DNA from: Tabrizicola sp.
GTDB lineage: Bacteria > Pseudomonadota > Alphaproteobacteria > Rhodobacterales > Rhodobacteraceae
DNA length: 45,587 nucleotides
NCBI RefSeq assembly: GCF_030694085.1
Contig: NZ_JAUXZE010000022.1
Location: 1 to 45,587 of the forward strand
Reading direction: 5' to 3'
This document shows positions 16,065 through 23,695 of the stretch, piece after piece. The translations under genes were made by a program, and so were the position numbers. The notes under the pieces are model-generated. The model was not told the origin of the DNA and ran no database searches. It saw only the letters and a program-made list of their open reading frames with translations. How positions within the stretch are numbered: the first letter of the stretch is position 1; the number at the start of each line of letters is the position of its first letter.

Positions 16065-17105
16065 ATGAGTGATTACTATTCACAGGAAAACCACGGTCCG
16101 TTTCATCTGCACAGCCTTGGCGATTTCACCCTGACCTCGGGGCAGGTGCTGAAGGACGCGCAAATTGCCTACGCCACCCAAGGCACGCTGAACGCGGCCA
16201 AGGACAACGCAGTGCTGGTCACCACCTGGTACACGGGCACCACCAAGATCATGGAGCAGATTTACATAGGCGCGGGCCATGCGCTGGACCCATCGAAGTA
16301 TTTCATCATTCTGGCAAATCAGTTGGGATCAGGCCTGTCCACATCGCCCTCTAACTCTGCGGCGCAAGGGGGGGCGGCCTTTCCCGCAGTGTCAATGGGA
16401 GATGACGTCAACGCACAGCACCGGCTGGTGACAGAGGCGTTTGGCCTCGATCATCTGGCGCTGGTGTTCGGCGGGTCGATGGGGGCGGGGCAGGCGCTGG
16501 AATGGGCCTGCCGTTACCCCGGTTTTGCACAGCGTGTTGCGGCCTTGGCGGGGGTTGGCACCACGCGCCCCCATGCCGTGGTCATAGGCAAGATCGTGCA
16601 GGACATCCTGACCTCTGCTCCAGGCTTCAACGGCGGAGCCTATGCCGCTGCCGACATGGCAGTGCCACTGCGCCAGCACGCGCTTTACTGGACAAACCTT
16701 GCTTGGTGCCCTGATTTTCTAGACCGCAAGGGGTGGGAACCCTTGGGCCATGCGTCTCTGGATGCCTTTCTGACCGATTTCATGACCGGCTATTTCGCGC
16801 CGATGGATGCCAACAACCTGCTGGCACAGGTCAGCAAATGGCAACGCGCCGATGTGGGTGGCATTGCGGGCGGCGATGCAAAGGCCGCCTACGCGAAGGT
16901 GAAGTCGAAGGTGCTGCTGATGCCGATATCGTCAGACCAGATTTTCCCTGTGACCACCTGCATCGCAGAGGCAGCATTGATCCCCGGTGCCCGCCTGACC
17001 GTGATCGAAGGCAAGGCAGGCCATCTTGGTCTTTTCGCCATCGAGCCTGATTACATGCCGCAGATCAACGCGGCTCTCTCCGGGCTGCTAGGTGAACAGG
17101 TCTAG
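16065..17105 (+). CDS. Alpha/beta hydrolase of the homoserine acetyltransferase-like group
   Basis: The 346-residue product has an alpha/beta hydrolase fold. The nucleophile elbow is GGSMGAGQALEW (GxSxG), an acid lies in MPISSDQIFPV, and the histidine in EGKAGHLGLF. The N-terminal TSGQVLKDAQIAYATQGTLN and ILANQLGSGLSTSPSNS resemble the MetX-like (homoserine O-acetyltransferase) group, many members of which are plain hydrolases or acyltransferases. As the last gene of the dehydrogenase/ABC operon it may cleave or acylate the imported compound; methionine synthesis is unlikely in this setting. AGGAGA lies 8 bases before the ATG at 16065. No leader peptide is seen, so it is probably cytoplasmic. 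Confidence 0.75.
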   Translation: MSDYYSQENHGPFHLHSLGDFTLTSGQVLKDAQIAYATQGTLNAAKDNAVLVTTWYTGTTKIMEQIYIGAGHALDPSKYFIILANQLGSGLSTSPSNSAAQGGAAFPAVSMGDDVNAQHRLVTEAFGLDHLALVFGGSMGAGQALEWACRYPGFAQRVAALAGVGTTRPHAVVIGKIVQDILTSAPGFNGGAYAAADMAVPLRQHALYWTNLAWCPDFLDRKGWEPLGHASLDAFLTDFMTGYFAPMDANNLLAQVSKWQRADVGGIAGGDAKAAYAKVKSKVLLMPISSDQIFPVTTCIAEAALIPGARLTVIEGKAGHLGLFAIEPDYMPQINAALSGLLGEQV

Positions 17106-17175
17106 GCTATCTTCTTGCGGGCGATCTGATCAGTCATCTGGTGGACTTGATTGCGTCTGGAGTCTCGTCCTAAGC

Positions 17176-17634
17176 TCAGCTGATCCGCGCGGATTGCCGC
17201 TTTACCCATCGGATAGGTATTGAAGACTCAATCGAAGCGACTCCGCCGATCTTCGTTAGACGTCCGGTCAAAAAGTGCTCGAAGTCGTTCAGGTCGGCAA
17301 CCGAAAGGCGAAGCAGATAGTCGAAGCTGCCGGTCATCAGCCAACACTCTACGACTTCGGGGCAGAGTTTGACCTCACGCTCGAACTCGACAAGTTTGCG
17401 GTCCACCTGCTGATCCAGCTTGACGGAGACGAAGACACTGAAGCCAAAGCCCATGCGTACCTCGTCCACCACGGCGCTGTAGCCGGTGATGAAGCCTTCG
17501 GCCTCTAGCCGGCGGATGCGCCGCGCGCAGGGTGAGGGCGACAGGCCGACGCGCTCGCTCAGGTCCTGATGCGAGATGCGCGCATCTGCCTGCAGTTCTT
17601 TCAGAATTCGGTGGTCGATCTGATCCAGTTTCAC
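17176..17634 (-). CDS. Lrp/AsnC-family transcriptional regulator
   Basis: The 152-residue product has an N-terminal helix-turn-helix (residues about 5-50, with ISHQDLSERVGLSPSPCARRI) and a C-terminal RAM/AsnC ligand-binding domain (GSFDYLLRLSVADLNDFEHFL). The start is a GTG at 17634 with no clear ribosome-binding site, so it could be slightly different. The gene is divergent from the transketolase-like gene, as is usual for an Lrp regulator and its target. Lrp proteins often sense amino acids, which hints that the divergent enzyme works on a 2-oxo acid or amino-acid-derived substrate. Confidence 0.85.
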   Translation of the reverse strand: MKLDQIDHRILKELQADARISHQDLSERVGLSPSPCARRIRRLEAEGFITGYSAVVDEVRMGFGFSVFVSVKLDQQVDRKLVEFEREVKLCPEVVECWLMTGSFDYLLRLSVADLNDFEHFLTGRLTKIGGVASIESSIPIRWVKRQSARIS

Positions 17635-17641
17635 GTGATAT

Positions 17642-17680
17642 ACGCCGAAAACCAGCGCCTCTTGTCAACTTAACGCCGAA
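17642..17680. promoter_or_regulatory. Paired ACGCCGAA repeats, possible Lrp-type sites
   Basis: ACGCCGAA occurs at 17642-17649 and 17673-17680. The two are 31 bp apart, close to three turns of the helix, so they face the same side of the DNA. They lie between the divergent Lrp gene and the transketolase-like gene, which makes a cooperative regulator site plausible. The motif is not the E. coli Lrp consensus. Confidence 0.35.
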
Positions 17681-17765
17681 TCTAAGTAATCGGAGTGCAA
17701 AAGGACAGGTAAAATGCCGGAATCTCGCCCAAGGACTGCGATATTCTTGCCCAAAGGAGTTGCCG

Positions 17766-20126
17766 ATGCCTGATTTTCCCCATCTGAAAACCCTAGAACA
17801 GCGGCTGTTGTGGTTGTCGCACTGGATGATCCACCACGCAAACCACATCCGGCCCAAGGTGGACGGGATCAAGGTCGGCGGGCATCAGGCGTCCTCGGCC
17901 TCGATGGTGTCGATCCTGACCGCGCTCTATTTCCACGCACTGCGGCCGCAGGACCGAGTGGCGGTCAAACCCCATGCTTCGCCGGTCTTTCACGCCATCC
18001 AATATTTGATGGGCAACCAGACCCGCGAGAAGATGGAGAATTTCCGCGGTTTCGGTGGGGTGCAAAGCTACCCCAGCCGGACCAAGGACGTGGATGATGT
18101 CGATTTCTCCACCGGGTCGGTCGGCCTTGGCGTCGCGATCACGTCGTTTGCGTCCATCGTGCAGGACTATATCGCCGCCAAGGCTTGGGGTGGCAATCTG
18201 TCCCTGGGCCGCATGGTGGCGTTGGTCGGTGATGCCGAGTTGGACGAAGGCAACGTCTATGAGACGCTGCAAGAGGGCTGGAAGAACGATCTGCGGAACT
18301 GCTGGTGGATCATCGACTACAACCGCCAGTCGCTGGACGGGATCGTGCGTGAGGGGCTGTTTGCGCGGATCGAGCAGATCTTCGACGCCTTCGGCTGGGA
18401 TGTGGTGCGGATCAAATATGGCGCCCTGCAACGCGCGGCCTTTGCCGAGCCGGGGGGTGCCGCTTTGCGCGACTGGATCGACCGCTGCCCGAACCAGCAA
18501 TACGCCGCGCTGACCTTTATGGGCGGGGCCGTCTGGCGCAAGCGGCTGATGGAGGATCTGGGCGATCAGGGCGATGCGTCGGCGCTGATCGACCGGCGCG
18601 ACGACGCAGGGTTGGCAGCGCTGATGGAAAACCTTGGCGGCAACTGCGTGCAGACCATGGCCGAGGCCTTCGATGCCGTCACCCACGACCGGCCGACCTG
18701 TTTCCTCGCTTACACGATCAAGGGCTGGGGCACCCCGATTGCCGGCCATAAGGACAACCACGGCGGGCTGATGAACCCGACCCAGTTTGCGGCGTGGCAA
18801 AGGCACATGGGCGTGCCGCCGGGGCAGGAATGGGACCCGATGGCCACCGTCCAAGACCCTGCCGCCCTGCGCAGTTTCCTGTCGCGCGTGCCGTTCTTTG
18901 CCAAGGGCAGCCGCCGCTATCACGACGACCGCATTGCTGTGCCAAAGATCACCGTCGATACTGGCCGCGAGATCTCGACTCAGGCCGCCTTCGGCAAGAT
19001 CCTCGATGACCTTTCCAAGGGCTCCTCTGCGCTGGCCGCGCGGATCGTGACCACGTCGCCTGACGTGACAGGAACCACCAGCCTTGGCGCTTGGGTCAAC
19101 CGGCGCAAGTTGTTTGCGCGCCAGCCGCAGGCCGATGCCTTCATTGAGCACCGCATCCCCTCGACCGCGAAGTGGGAGTTTGCGCCCGAAGGCCAGCATA
19201 TCGAATTGGGCATCGCCGAGATGAACCTGTTCTTGCTGCTGGGGGCGGCGGGCCTGTCACACAGCCTATTCGGCAAGCGGCTGTTCCCCATCGGCACAGT
19301 CTATGACCCCTTTGTGCATCGGGGCCTCGATGCCCTGAATTATGCCTGCTATCAGGATGCCCGCTTCATCATCATCGGCACCCCGTCGGGCGTTACACTG
19401 GCGCCCGAAGGCGGCGCGCATCAGTCCATCGGCACGCCCCTGACCGGCATGTCGCAGGATGGGTTGGCGGCGTTTGAACCGGCCTTTGCCGATGAACTGG
19501 CTGTGATCATGGAATGGGCCTTCGACTATCTTCAACGCGACGGCAATGGCGACCCGGACGAACGCACCTGGCTGCGCGACAAAACAGGCGGGTCGGTTTA
19601 TCTGCGGTTGACGACAAACCCGCTGGAACAGCCGGGCAAGCGCCACGACAACGCCTTCCTGCAAGGGGCCATCGACGGAGCTTACTGGCTGCGAAAGCCC
19701 GGACCAAATTGCCAGTCAGTGATCGCCTATCAGGGGGCTGTAGCGCCTGAGGCTATTGCGGCAGCGGGCATCATCGGCGAACACCACCGCGATGTGGGGG
19801 TGCTGGCCGTTACCTCGGCCGACCGGCTGAACGCGGGCTGGACGGCAGCACAGCGCGCCCGCGCAGGTGGTAACCGGGCGGCACGCAGCCACATTGAGAC
19901 ATTGTTGGCGGACCTGCCGCGAGATTGTCTGCTGATCACGGCCATTGACGGACACCCGGCCACTTTGGCTTGGCTAGGGTCGGTCGGCGGGCACAAGACA
20001 GTGTCACACGGGGTCGAGCATTTCGGCCAGACTGGCACGATCGGCGACCTCTATCACCACTTCGGGCTGGACCGTGACTCCCTTGCGCAGTCCATAGCGG
20101 GTTTGACAACGGGACGAAGTTCTTAG
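17766..20126 (+). CDS. AceE-like thiamine-diphosphate transketolase-family enzyme
   Basis: The 786-residue product resembles homodimeric pyruvate dehydrogenase E1 (AceE) and transketolase. The thiamine-diphosphate binding motif runs from GDAELDEG (155-162) to the DYNRQSLDG segment (184-192). The N-terminal part has GHQASSASM and VKPHASPVFHAIQYL, which match the histidine-bearing active-site regions of AceE. A central IELGIAEMNLF carries the catalytic-type glutamate, and a C-terminal TK_C domain ends the chain. It is shorter than AceE (about 890 residues) and no E2 or E3 gene is nearby, so it may act on its own or with distant partners. The start at 17766 has AAAGGAG 6 bases upstream; the longer frame from 17532 overlaps the regulator. 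The substrate, a 2-oxo acid or ketose, is unknown. Confidence 0.85.
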   Translation: MPDFPHLKTLEQRLLWLSHWMIHHANHIRPKVDGIKVGGHQASSASMVSILTALYFHALRPQDRVAVKPHASPVFHAIQYLMGNQTREKMENFRGFGGVQSYPSRTKDVDDVDFSTGSVGLGVAITSFASIVQDYIAAKAWGGNLSLGRMVALVGDAELDEGNVYETLQEGWKNDLRNCWWIIDYNRQSLDGIVREGLFARIEQIFDAFGWDVVRIKYGALQRAAFAEPGGAALRDWIDRCPNQQYAALTFMGGAVWRKRLMEDLGDQGDASALIDRRDDAGLAALMENLGGNCVQTMAEAFDAVTHDRPTCFLAYTIKGWGTPIAGHKDNHGGLMNPTQFAAWQRHMGVPPGQEWDPMATVQDPAALRSFLSRVPFFAKGSRRYHDDRIAVPKITVDTGREISTQAAFGKILDDLSKGSSALAARIVTTSPDVTGTTSLGAWVNRRKLFARQPQADAFIEHRIPSTAKWEFAPEGQHIELGIAEMNLFLLLGAAGLSHSLFGKRLFPIGTVYDPFVHRGLDALNYACYQDARFIIIGTPSGVTLAPEGGAHQSIGTPLTGMSQDGLAAFEPAFADELAVIMEWAFDYLQRDGNGDPDERTWLRDKTGGSVYLRLTTNPLEQPGKRHDNAFLQGAIDGAYWLRKPGPNCQSVIAYQGAVAPEAIAAAGIIGEHHRDVGVLAVTSADRLNAGWTAAQRARAGGNRAARSHIETLLADLPRDCLLITAIDGHPATLAWLGSVGGHKTVSHGVEHFGQTGTIGDLYHHFGLDRDSLAQSIAGLTTGRSS

Positions 20127-20690
20127 GTTCAGATGGGTATTCGGCTTGCGCCCCGTTCCCGACGACAGCGTTCGTGGAGGTGCGCGCTTCGAGCTGATGA
20201 TGGAACGTGGTCTGTGTGAAGCAGCCACAAGCGTCAGGGAGGAAGCGCAGCATGAAGCACTATGCCGGATTGGATGTTTCGGTGAAATGACCGACATCTG
20301 CATCGTCGATGAGAACGGACGAATTTGCAGTGAAGCAAAGGTTTTCAGCCATCCCGAGGATCTGTCGAGGGCCTTGACGGAGACAGGGTTCTGTATTGAA
20401 CAGATCGGGCTCGAAGCTGGCCCACTGTCGCAGTGGTTGTTCGAGGGTATGGCGCAGGCTGGATTGCCGGTGATCTGTGTCGAGACGCGCCACACCAAGG
20501 CATTCCTGAGAGCTGAAATCAACAAAAGCGACCGGAATGACGCGCGTGGAATTGCGCAGATGATGCGCGTCAACCTGTATCGCCAGGTGCATGTAAAGAC
20601 GCTGGCGAGCCAAAAGCGTCGGGCTCTACTGCGGGCCCGCAAGCTCTTGCAGGACAAGGCAATCGCTATTGAGAACGATACCGTGGCTTG
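20127..20690 (+). pseudogene. IS110-family transposase remnant
   Basis: The transposase start at 20252 (GGGAGG upstream, MKHYAGLDVSVK) meets a TGA after 12 codons. The rest of the protein continues in another frame (TDICIVDENG onward), so a one- or two-base shift has broken the gene. The DEDD-type residues are visible: Asp in GLDVS, Glu in GLEAG, and Asp residues in NKSDRNDARGIAQMM. Similarity stops near 20680 after DKAIAIEND, so the C-terminal half with the serine motif is missing. The bases from 20127 to 20251 probably include the element's left flank. The element is inactive. Confidence 0.85.
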
Positions 20691-21001
20691 GCAAACCGAG
20701 CGTAGTTGCCAACCTATAGGTTGGCAGATTGGCCCTTCGGGACATCAGCCTCGATCAAGCTCCTGTCCGAAGGACCAAGTCCTGGTCCCGACGGCACACC
20801 GGGAGGTGCCGACCTCGGCCTTCGGCAACCACCGCAAGTCGCAGCCATCGCTCAACCCCGCATTTTCAGATCTCACGTCACTTGGGGCCAGTCCCTCAGT
20901 TCTTTGGAAATCGTGATGTTGGAGCGCCCATAACGCTGGAAAAGCATGCTCATCAAAGAAACCGGTAGATGTCTCCTTGAAAATCTGTCACTTTAGGCAT
21001 C
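20691..21001. other. Gene-free stretch with a 20-bp perfect palindrome
   Basis: I could not support a gene here. The bases follow the broken end of the IS110 transposase and precede the AbiEi gene. They include the palindrome at 20707-20726 and a possible AbiEi promoter near 20970-20998 (TTGAAA is visible). Confidence 0.4.
20707..20726. repeat. 20-bp perfect palindrome
   Basis: TGCCAACCTATAGGTTGGCA reads the same on both strands. It sits about 25 bp after the point where IS110 similarity ends. It could be a transposon-related site or a regulator site; nothing nearby decides. Confidence 0.5.
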
Positions 21002-21823
21002 ATGGACGCCGCAAGATCACAGAATCTGAAGAAACTGCTCGATGCCGTGCCCGCCGGGTATCTGGTCGATGCCGCATGGCTCATCTCCCAAGGTATCGCC
21101 TACGAGAGCTTCCGTGACTATGTGAAGCGCGGCTGGCTGGAGCGTATCGCACGCGGTGTCTTCCGCCGCCCACTCCCCAGCACCGCAGCCACCCCGACGT
21201 CGAACAGCATCGACTGGAAGACCTGCATCCTGTCCACGCAGCACATCATGGGTCATGACCTGCATGTCGGCGGCACCAAGGCGCTCGGCGAACAAGGACA
21301 TGCCCACTATCTGCGCCTCGGCGAAAGCGCTCCAGTTTGGGTCTATGGGGACAGTATCCCCAATTGGCTGGCGAAACTGCCGATGGACGCCCCGATAAGA
21401 ACCCGCCCCCGATCCTTGTTTGCCGACCCGAAACTGGGCTTGATCGAGGGCATGACGACCGGCCAGCCATGGGACTGGGGTCTCACGATGTCGACGCCGG
21501 AGCGCGCGATCCTGGAGGCCATGGACGAGTTGCCCGACTATGAAAGCTTCCACACGCTCGACATGGTTTTTGAGAGCCTGACAACGCTGCGCCCAAAACT
21601 GCTTGCCGACCTCCTGCAGGCCTGCCGCAAGATCAAGGTCAAGCGCCTGTTCTTTGTCTTTGCCGACCGCCACGATCATCCTTGGCGCAAACGGATCGAC
21701 GCGCAGGCCTTCGACCTCGGCAGCGGCGACCGAGCCTTGGTCCGAGGCGGCAAGATCCACCCGCGCTATCGGATCATGGTGCCGGAAGATTTAGTGAAAC
21801 CGGAGGCCGACAGTGGCACGTGA
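21002..21823 (+). CDS. AbiEi-family antitoxin (type IV toxin-antitoxin), orphan
   Basis: The 273-residue product matches AbiEi antitoxins. It has an N-terminal winged helix (about residues 5-60, with YESFRDYVKRGWLERIARGVFRRP) and a C-terminal domain with TPERAILEAMDELPDYESF and RRALVRGGKIHPRYR-like end features. In such systems the antitoxin represses the operon and neutralises the AbiEii nucleotidyltransferase toxin. The toxin gene here starts inside the antitoxin's last codons but is cut after about 12 codons, so the antitoxin is left alone. No strong ribosome-binding site is visible before the ATG at 21002. It may be kept as a relic or may counter a related toxin elsewhere. Confidence 0.85.
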   Translation: MDAARSQNLKKLLDAVPAGYLVDAAWLISQGIAYESFRDYVKRGWLERIARGVFRRPLPSTAATPTSNSIDWKTCILSTQHIMGHDLHVGGTKALGEQGHAHYLRLGESAPVWVYGDSIPNWLAKLPMDAPIRTRPRSLFADPKLGLIEGMTTGQPWDWGLTMSTPERAILEAMDELPDYESFHTLDMVFESLTTLRPKLLADLLQACRKIKVKRLFFVFADRHDHPWRKRIDAQAFDLGSGDRALVRGGKIHPRYRIMVPEDLVKPEADSGT

Positions 21824-21890
21824 GACCTATGAGGCCCGGGTGAAGCGGGGCTTTATTGCTTTGTTGACGCCCATCGACTACATTACGTGA
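21813..21890 (+). pseudogene. AbiEii toxin, only the first ~12 codons left
   Basis: A GTG at 21813 overlaps the end of the AbiEi gene and begins VARETYEARVKR, the usual start of AbiEii nucleotidyltransferase toxins. From about 21849 the frame turns into unrelated residues and stops at 21890. The bases at the break (GGGGCTTTATTGCTTTGTTG) look like an insertion-sequence end, which suggests deletion after an insertion. No catalytic motif remains. Confidence 0.65.
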
Positions 21891-21903
21891 GGAGTTACCT
21901 CAC
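21887..21903. promoter_or_regulatory. Inverted repeat before the second toxin module, possible operator
   Basis: GTGAGG (21887-21892) and CCTCAC (21898-21903) form a perfect 6-bp dyad with a 5-base centre, just before the start of the 87-residue gene. Its GAGGAG may also act as that gene's ribosome-binding site. Confidence 0.35.
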
Positions 21904-21915
21904 AGAGATGATGCA

Positions 21916-22179
21916 ATGGCCTCGGTCGCAGCGAAAGTGATGTCGACAGTCAGCGCGCCCTACGGCGTGCTGGTGACGGCTACCCAGCTGGCCGAAAAGA
22001 TCGCCAACAGCAAGAGCGTCGATGCCTTCGATTGCAGCGTGTTCACCTTCCTGTCCGAAGTGTCGCCCAAACTGCAGCAGTCGTTTATCGACGAGATGGG
22101 TGTCAGCAAGGACGCAGTCATTGTGGTCGCAAAAAAATTCTCCGAGCTCGCCGGATACAAGCTCCCGCTCGCGATCTGA
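21916..22179 (+). CDS. Small partner of the nucleotidyltransferase, unknown (87 residues)
   Basis: I do not recognise the family. The 87-residue product is mostly helical in appearance, with AYGVLVTATQLAEKIANSKS-like hydrophobic and polar alternation and a C-terminal KFSELAGYKLPLAI. It ends with TGA at 22177-22179 and the nucleotidyltransferase gene starts at the very next base, so the two are translationally coupled. That arrangement, small upstream gene then nucleotidyltransferase toxin, is the usual antitoxin-toxin order. An antitoxin role is therefore inferred from context alone. Alternative ATG codons at 21908 and 21911 are in other frames. Confidence 0.65.
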   Translation: MASVAAKVMSTVSAPYGVLVTATQLAEKIANSKSVDAFDCSVFTFLSEVSPKLQQSFIDEMGVSKDAVIVVAKKFSELAGYKLPLAI

Positions 22180-22857
22180 ATGAACGTCCCGCAGCCAAGC
22201 CGCTGGCCCGAGCTTTTTGACGCGGCTGTAGCGATCGTTGACCAAGCCAACGGTCAGGGTATCGGCATGACGAACTGGAGCTTTGGGGGCGGAACGGCTC
22301 TCATGCTCCAAATCAAGCATCGCGAAAGCCACGACATCGACCTCTTCATCGACGATGCCCAGTACCTCCCGTATTTGAACCCAGAGACGCAAGGATACAA
22401 TCTCGCACTCGCACCGAGCGACTATGAGACCGATGGCACGCGCGCCTTGAAGATCGTGTTCAATGGCGTCGGCGAGATCGACTTCATCTGCTGCGACCCA
22501 GTCACCCAAGAACCGTATGTCATTTCCGAAATCCGCGGACGACGCGTCAAACTCGAGACGCCAGCCGAAATCCTGGCCAAGAAGGTAGTCTTCCGCGGTT
22601 CACACCTCCAGCCCCGGGATATGTTCGACATCGCCGCCGTCGCCCAGGCGATGGGCACCGACTACGTCGTTGAAGCCTGCTCCAGATTTCCTGATGCTTG
22701 CCGGGAAGCGCTCGCGGTAACCGAGAAAATGAATCCTGCGCTGGTTGATGCCATCACAGGCAAGTTGTTGGTGTCAGAGGGATTTCAGATTCTTCAGGGC
22801 AATGCACAGGGAGCAACGAAGGCAGTCCTGGTCGAAGCGATCGCGCGAGCAGGCTGA
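22180..22857 (+). CDS. AbiEii/MNT-like nucleotidyltransferase, likely toxin
   Basis: The 225-residue product has the nucleotidyltransferase core: SFGGGTALM (about residues 34-42), then HRESHDIDLFID with the DxD metal-binding pair (about 55-57), and a third acidic strand in GEIDFICCD. LQPRDMFDIAAV matches the PRDxxD segment of AbiEii/AbiGii toxins. Such proteins block growth by transferring nucleotides onto target RNAs or proteins, often during phage infection. All core residues are present, so it is probably active. It starts right after the stop codon of the 87-residue gene and ends just before fragments of another toxin-antitoxin pair on the other strand. Confidence 0.8.
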   Translation: MNVPQPSRWPELFDAAVAIVDQANGQGIGMTNWSFGGGTALMLQIKHRESHDIDLFIDDAQYLPYLNPETQGYNLALAPSDYETDGTRALKIVFNGVGEIDFICCDPVTQEPYVISEIRGRRVKLETPAEILAKKVVFRGSHLQPRDMFDIAAVAQAMGTDYVVEACSRFPDACREALAVTEKMNPALVDAITGKLLVSEGFQILQGNAQGATKAVLVEAIARAG

Positions 22858-22949
22858 CCGGTCGCAGACGGCCGGCCAAGCCGATCGGCTGCGACGCCAA
22901 GAGCATCCAGCCGGTCTTTGCCGTTGAGGCGCAGGAATGCCTCAGCCAT
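22858..22949 (-). pseudogene. AbiEii-type toxin start fragment
   Basis: An ATG at 22949 overlaps the end of the DUF6088-type fragment and begins MAEAFLRLNGKDRLDALGVA, the usual N-terminus of AbiEii toxins that follow DUF6088 antitoxins. Similarity ends near 22860, where the sequence runs into the end of the convergent nucleotidyltransferase gene. About 30 codons are left and no catalytic residue. Confidence 0.6.
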
Positions 22950-23185
22950 GGAGCATCTCTCCAACCAATCGTGCCAGCCAAGTCGGGAACTGCGGCGCGG
23001 CGGACATCAGTTCAATCTTTGCCGTCTCCGTGAGCTTGGATCGCAGGATTTGCAGGGCCTTGGGAGCCTCATCCGGCCCGAGCCATGCCAGCGCACGGAC
23101 GGCCTGGCCCGAGGTCTTGTTTCCAAGGGTCAACTGCCAGCGCGGCGCATGACGCAGTTCGACTGCCTGCTGGCCAAGGTTCCCC
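22942..23185 (-). pseudogene. DUF6088/AbiEi-like antitoxin, C-terminal fragment
   Basis: The minus strand encodes about 75 residues with RHAPRWQLTLGNKTSGQAVR, ALAWLGPDEAPKALQILR and APQFPTWLARLVGEMLHG before a stop. This matches the C-terminal end of DUF6088-type antitoxins. The stop overlaps the start of the toxin fragment, the normal coupling of such a pair. Upstream, near 23185, the sequence changes abruptly into the truncated permease gene in another frame, so a deletion joined the two. Confidence 0.6.
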
Positions 23186-23695
23186 GCCCGAGTTAATCGC
23201 ATTTTCCACCAGACCCACGACGGTAAACCGGTCGCGGCCAAGGCGGATCCGGTCGCCGATCACCAGCCCGGTCTTGCGGTCGGCGATCAATTCGAAATGG
23301 CTGCTACCAAATCCGCGCCCTTCGGCAATGCGCTGCGGTCCACCGGGACGGCCGGGTTCAAAGCCGATGACGTAAAGCCGCAAGGTCCGGCTCCCAAGGG
23401 CGGCCTCGATGGTCTGAAAGGTGATGGCACCCGCCTCGGCCACGCCGGGCATGCGGGCGACGGCGTCCCGCGTGTCCGCAGGGATGCTTGAGGCCTCGGC
23501 AAACGGGCCTTGCGTGCCCGCCTCGACCACCCAGACATCGGCTGCGGGGGCCTTCACCACGGCCAACGCGTCGGCCACCAGCCCGTTGTAGATGCCGATC
23601 ATCGCCAGCACGACCGTCATCAGTAGCCCAAGACCAAAGCAGGTCAGGACAAAGCGGAATAGACCGTGCCGGATGTCGCGGATTGCAAGGTTCAT
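23069..23695 (-). pseudogene. FtsX/DevC-type ABC permease, 3'-truncated
   Basis: The start (MNLAIRDIRHGLFRFVLTCF) has a membrane helix near residues 12-35 followed by a periplasmic MacB-like domain, as in DevC/FtsX exporter permeases (usually about 380-400 residues). Similarity stops after TVVGLVENAINSGG (about residue 170), and the frame then reads out of phase through the antitoxin fragment to a stop at 23069. The three C-terminal membrane helices and the partner ATPase gene are absent. The gene follows the HlyD-type adaptor with a 4-base overlap, so it is the middle part of a broken exporter operon. Confidence 0.8.

Noticed and set aside
17793..19199. Long minus-strand open frame opposite the AceE-like gene
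   Set aside because: It is an antisense shadow; the plus strand has thiamine-diphosphate motifs and a good ribosome-binding site.
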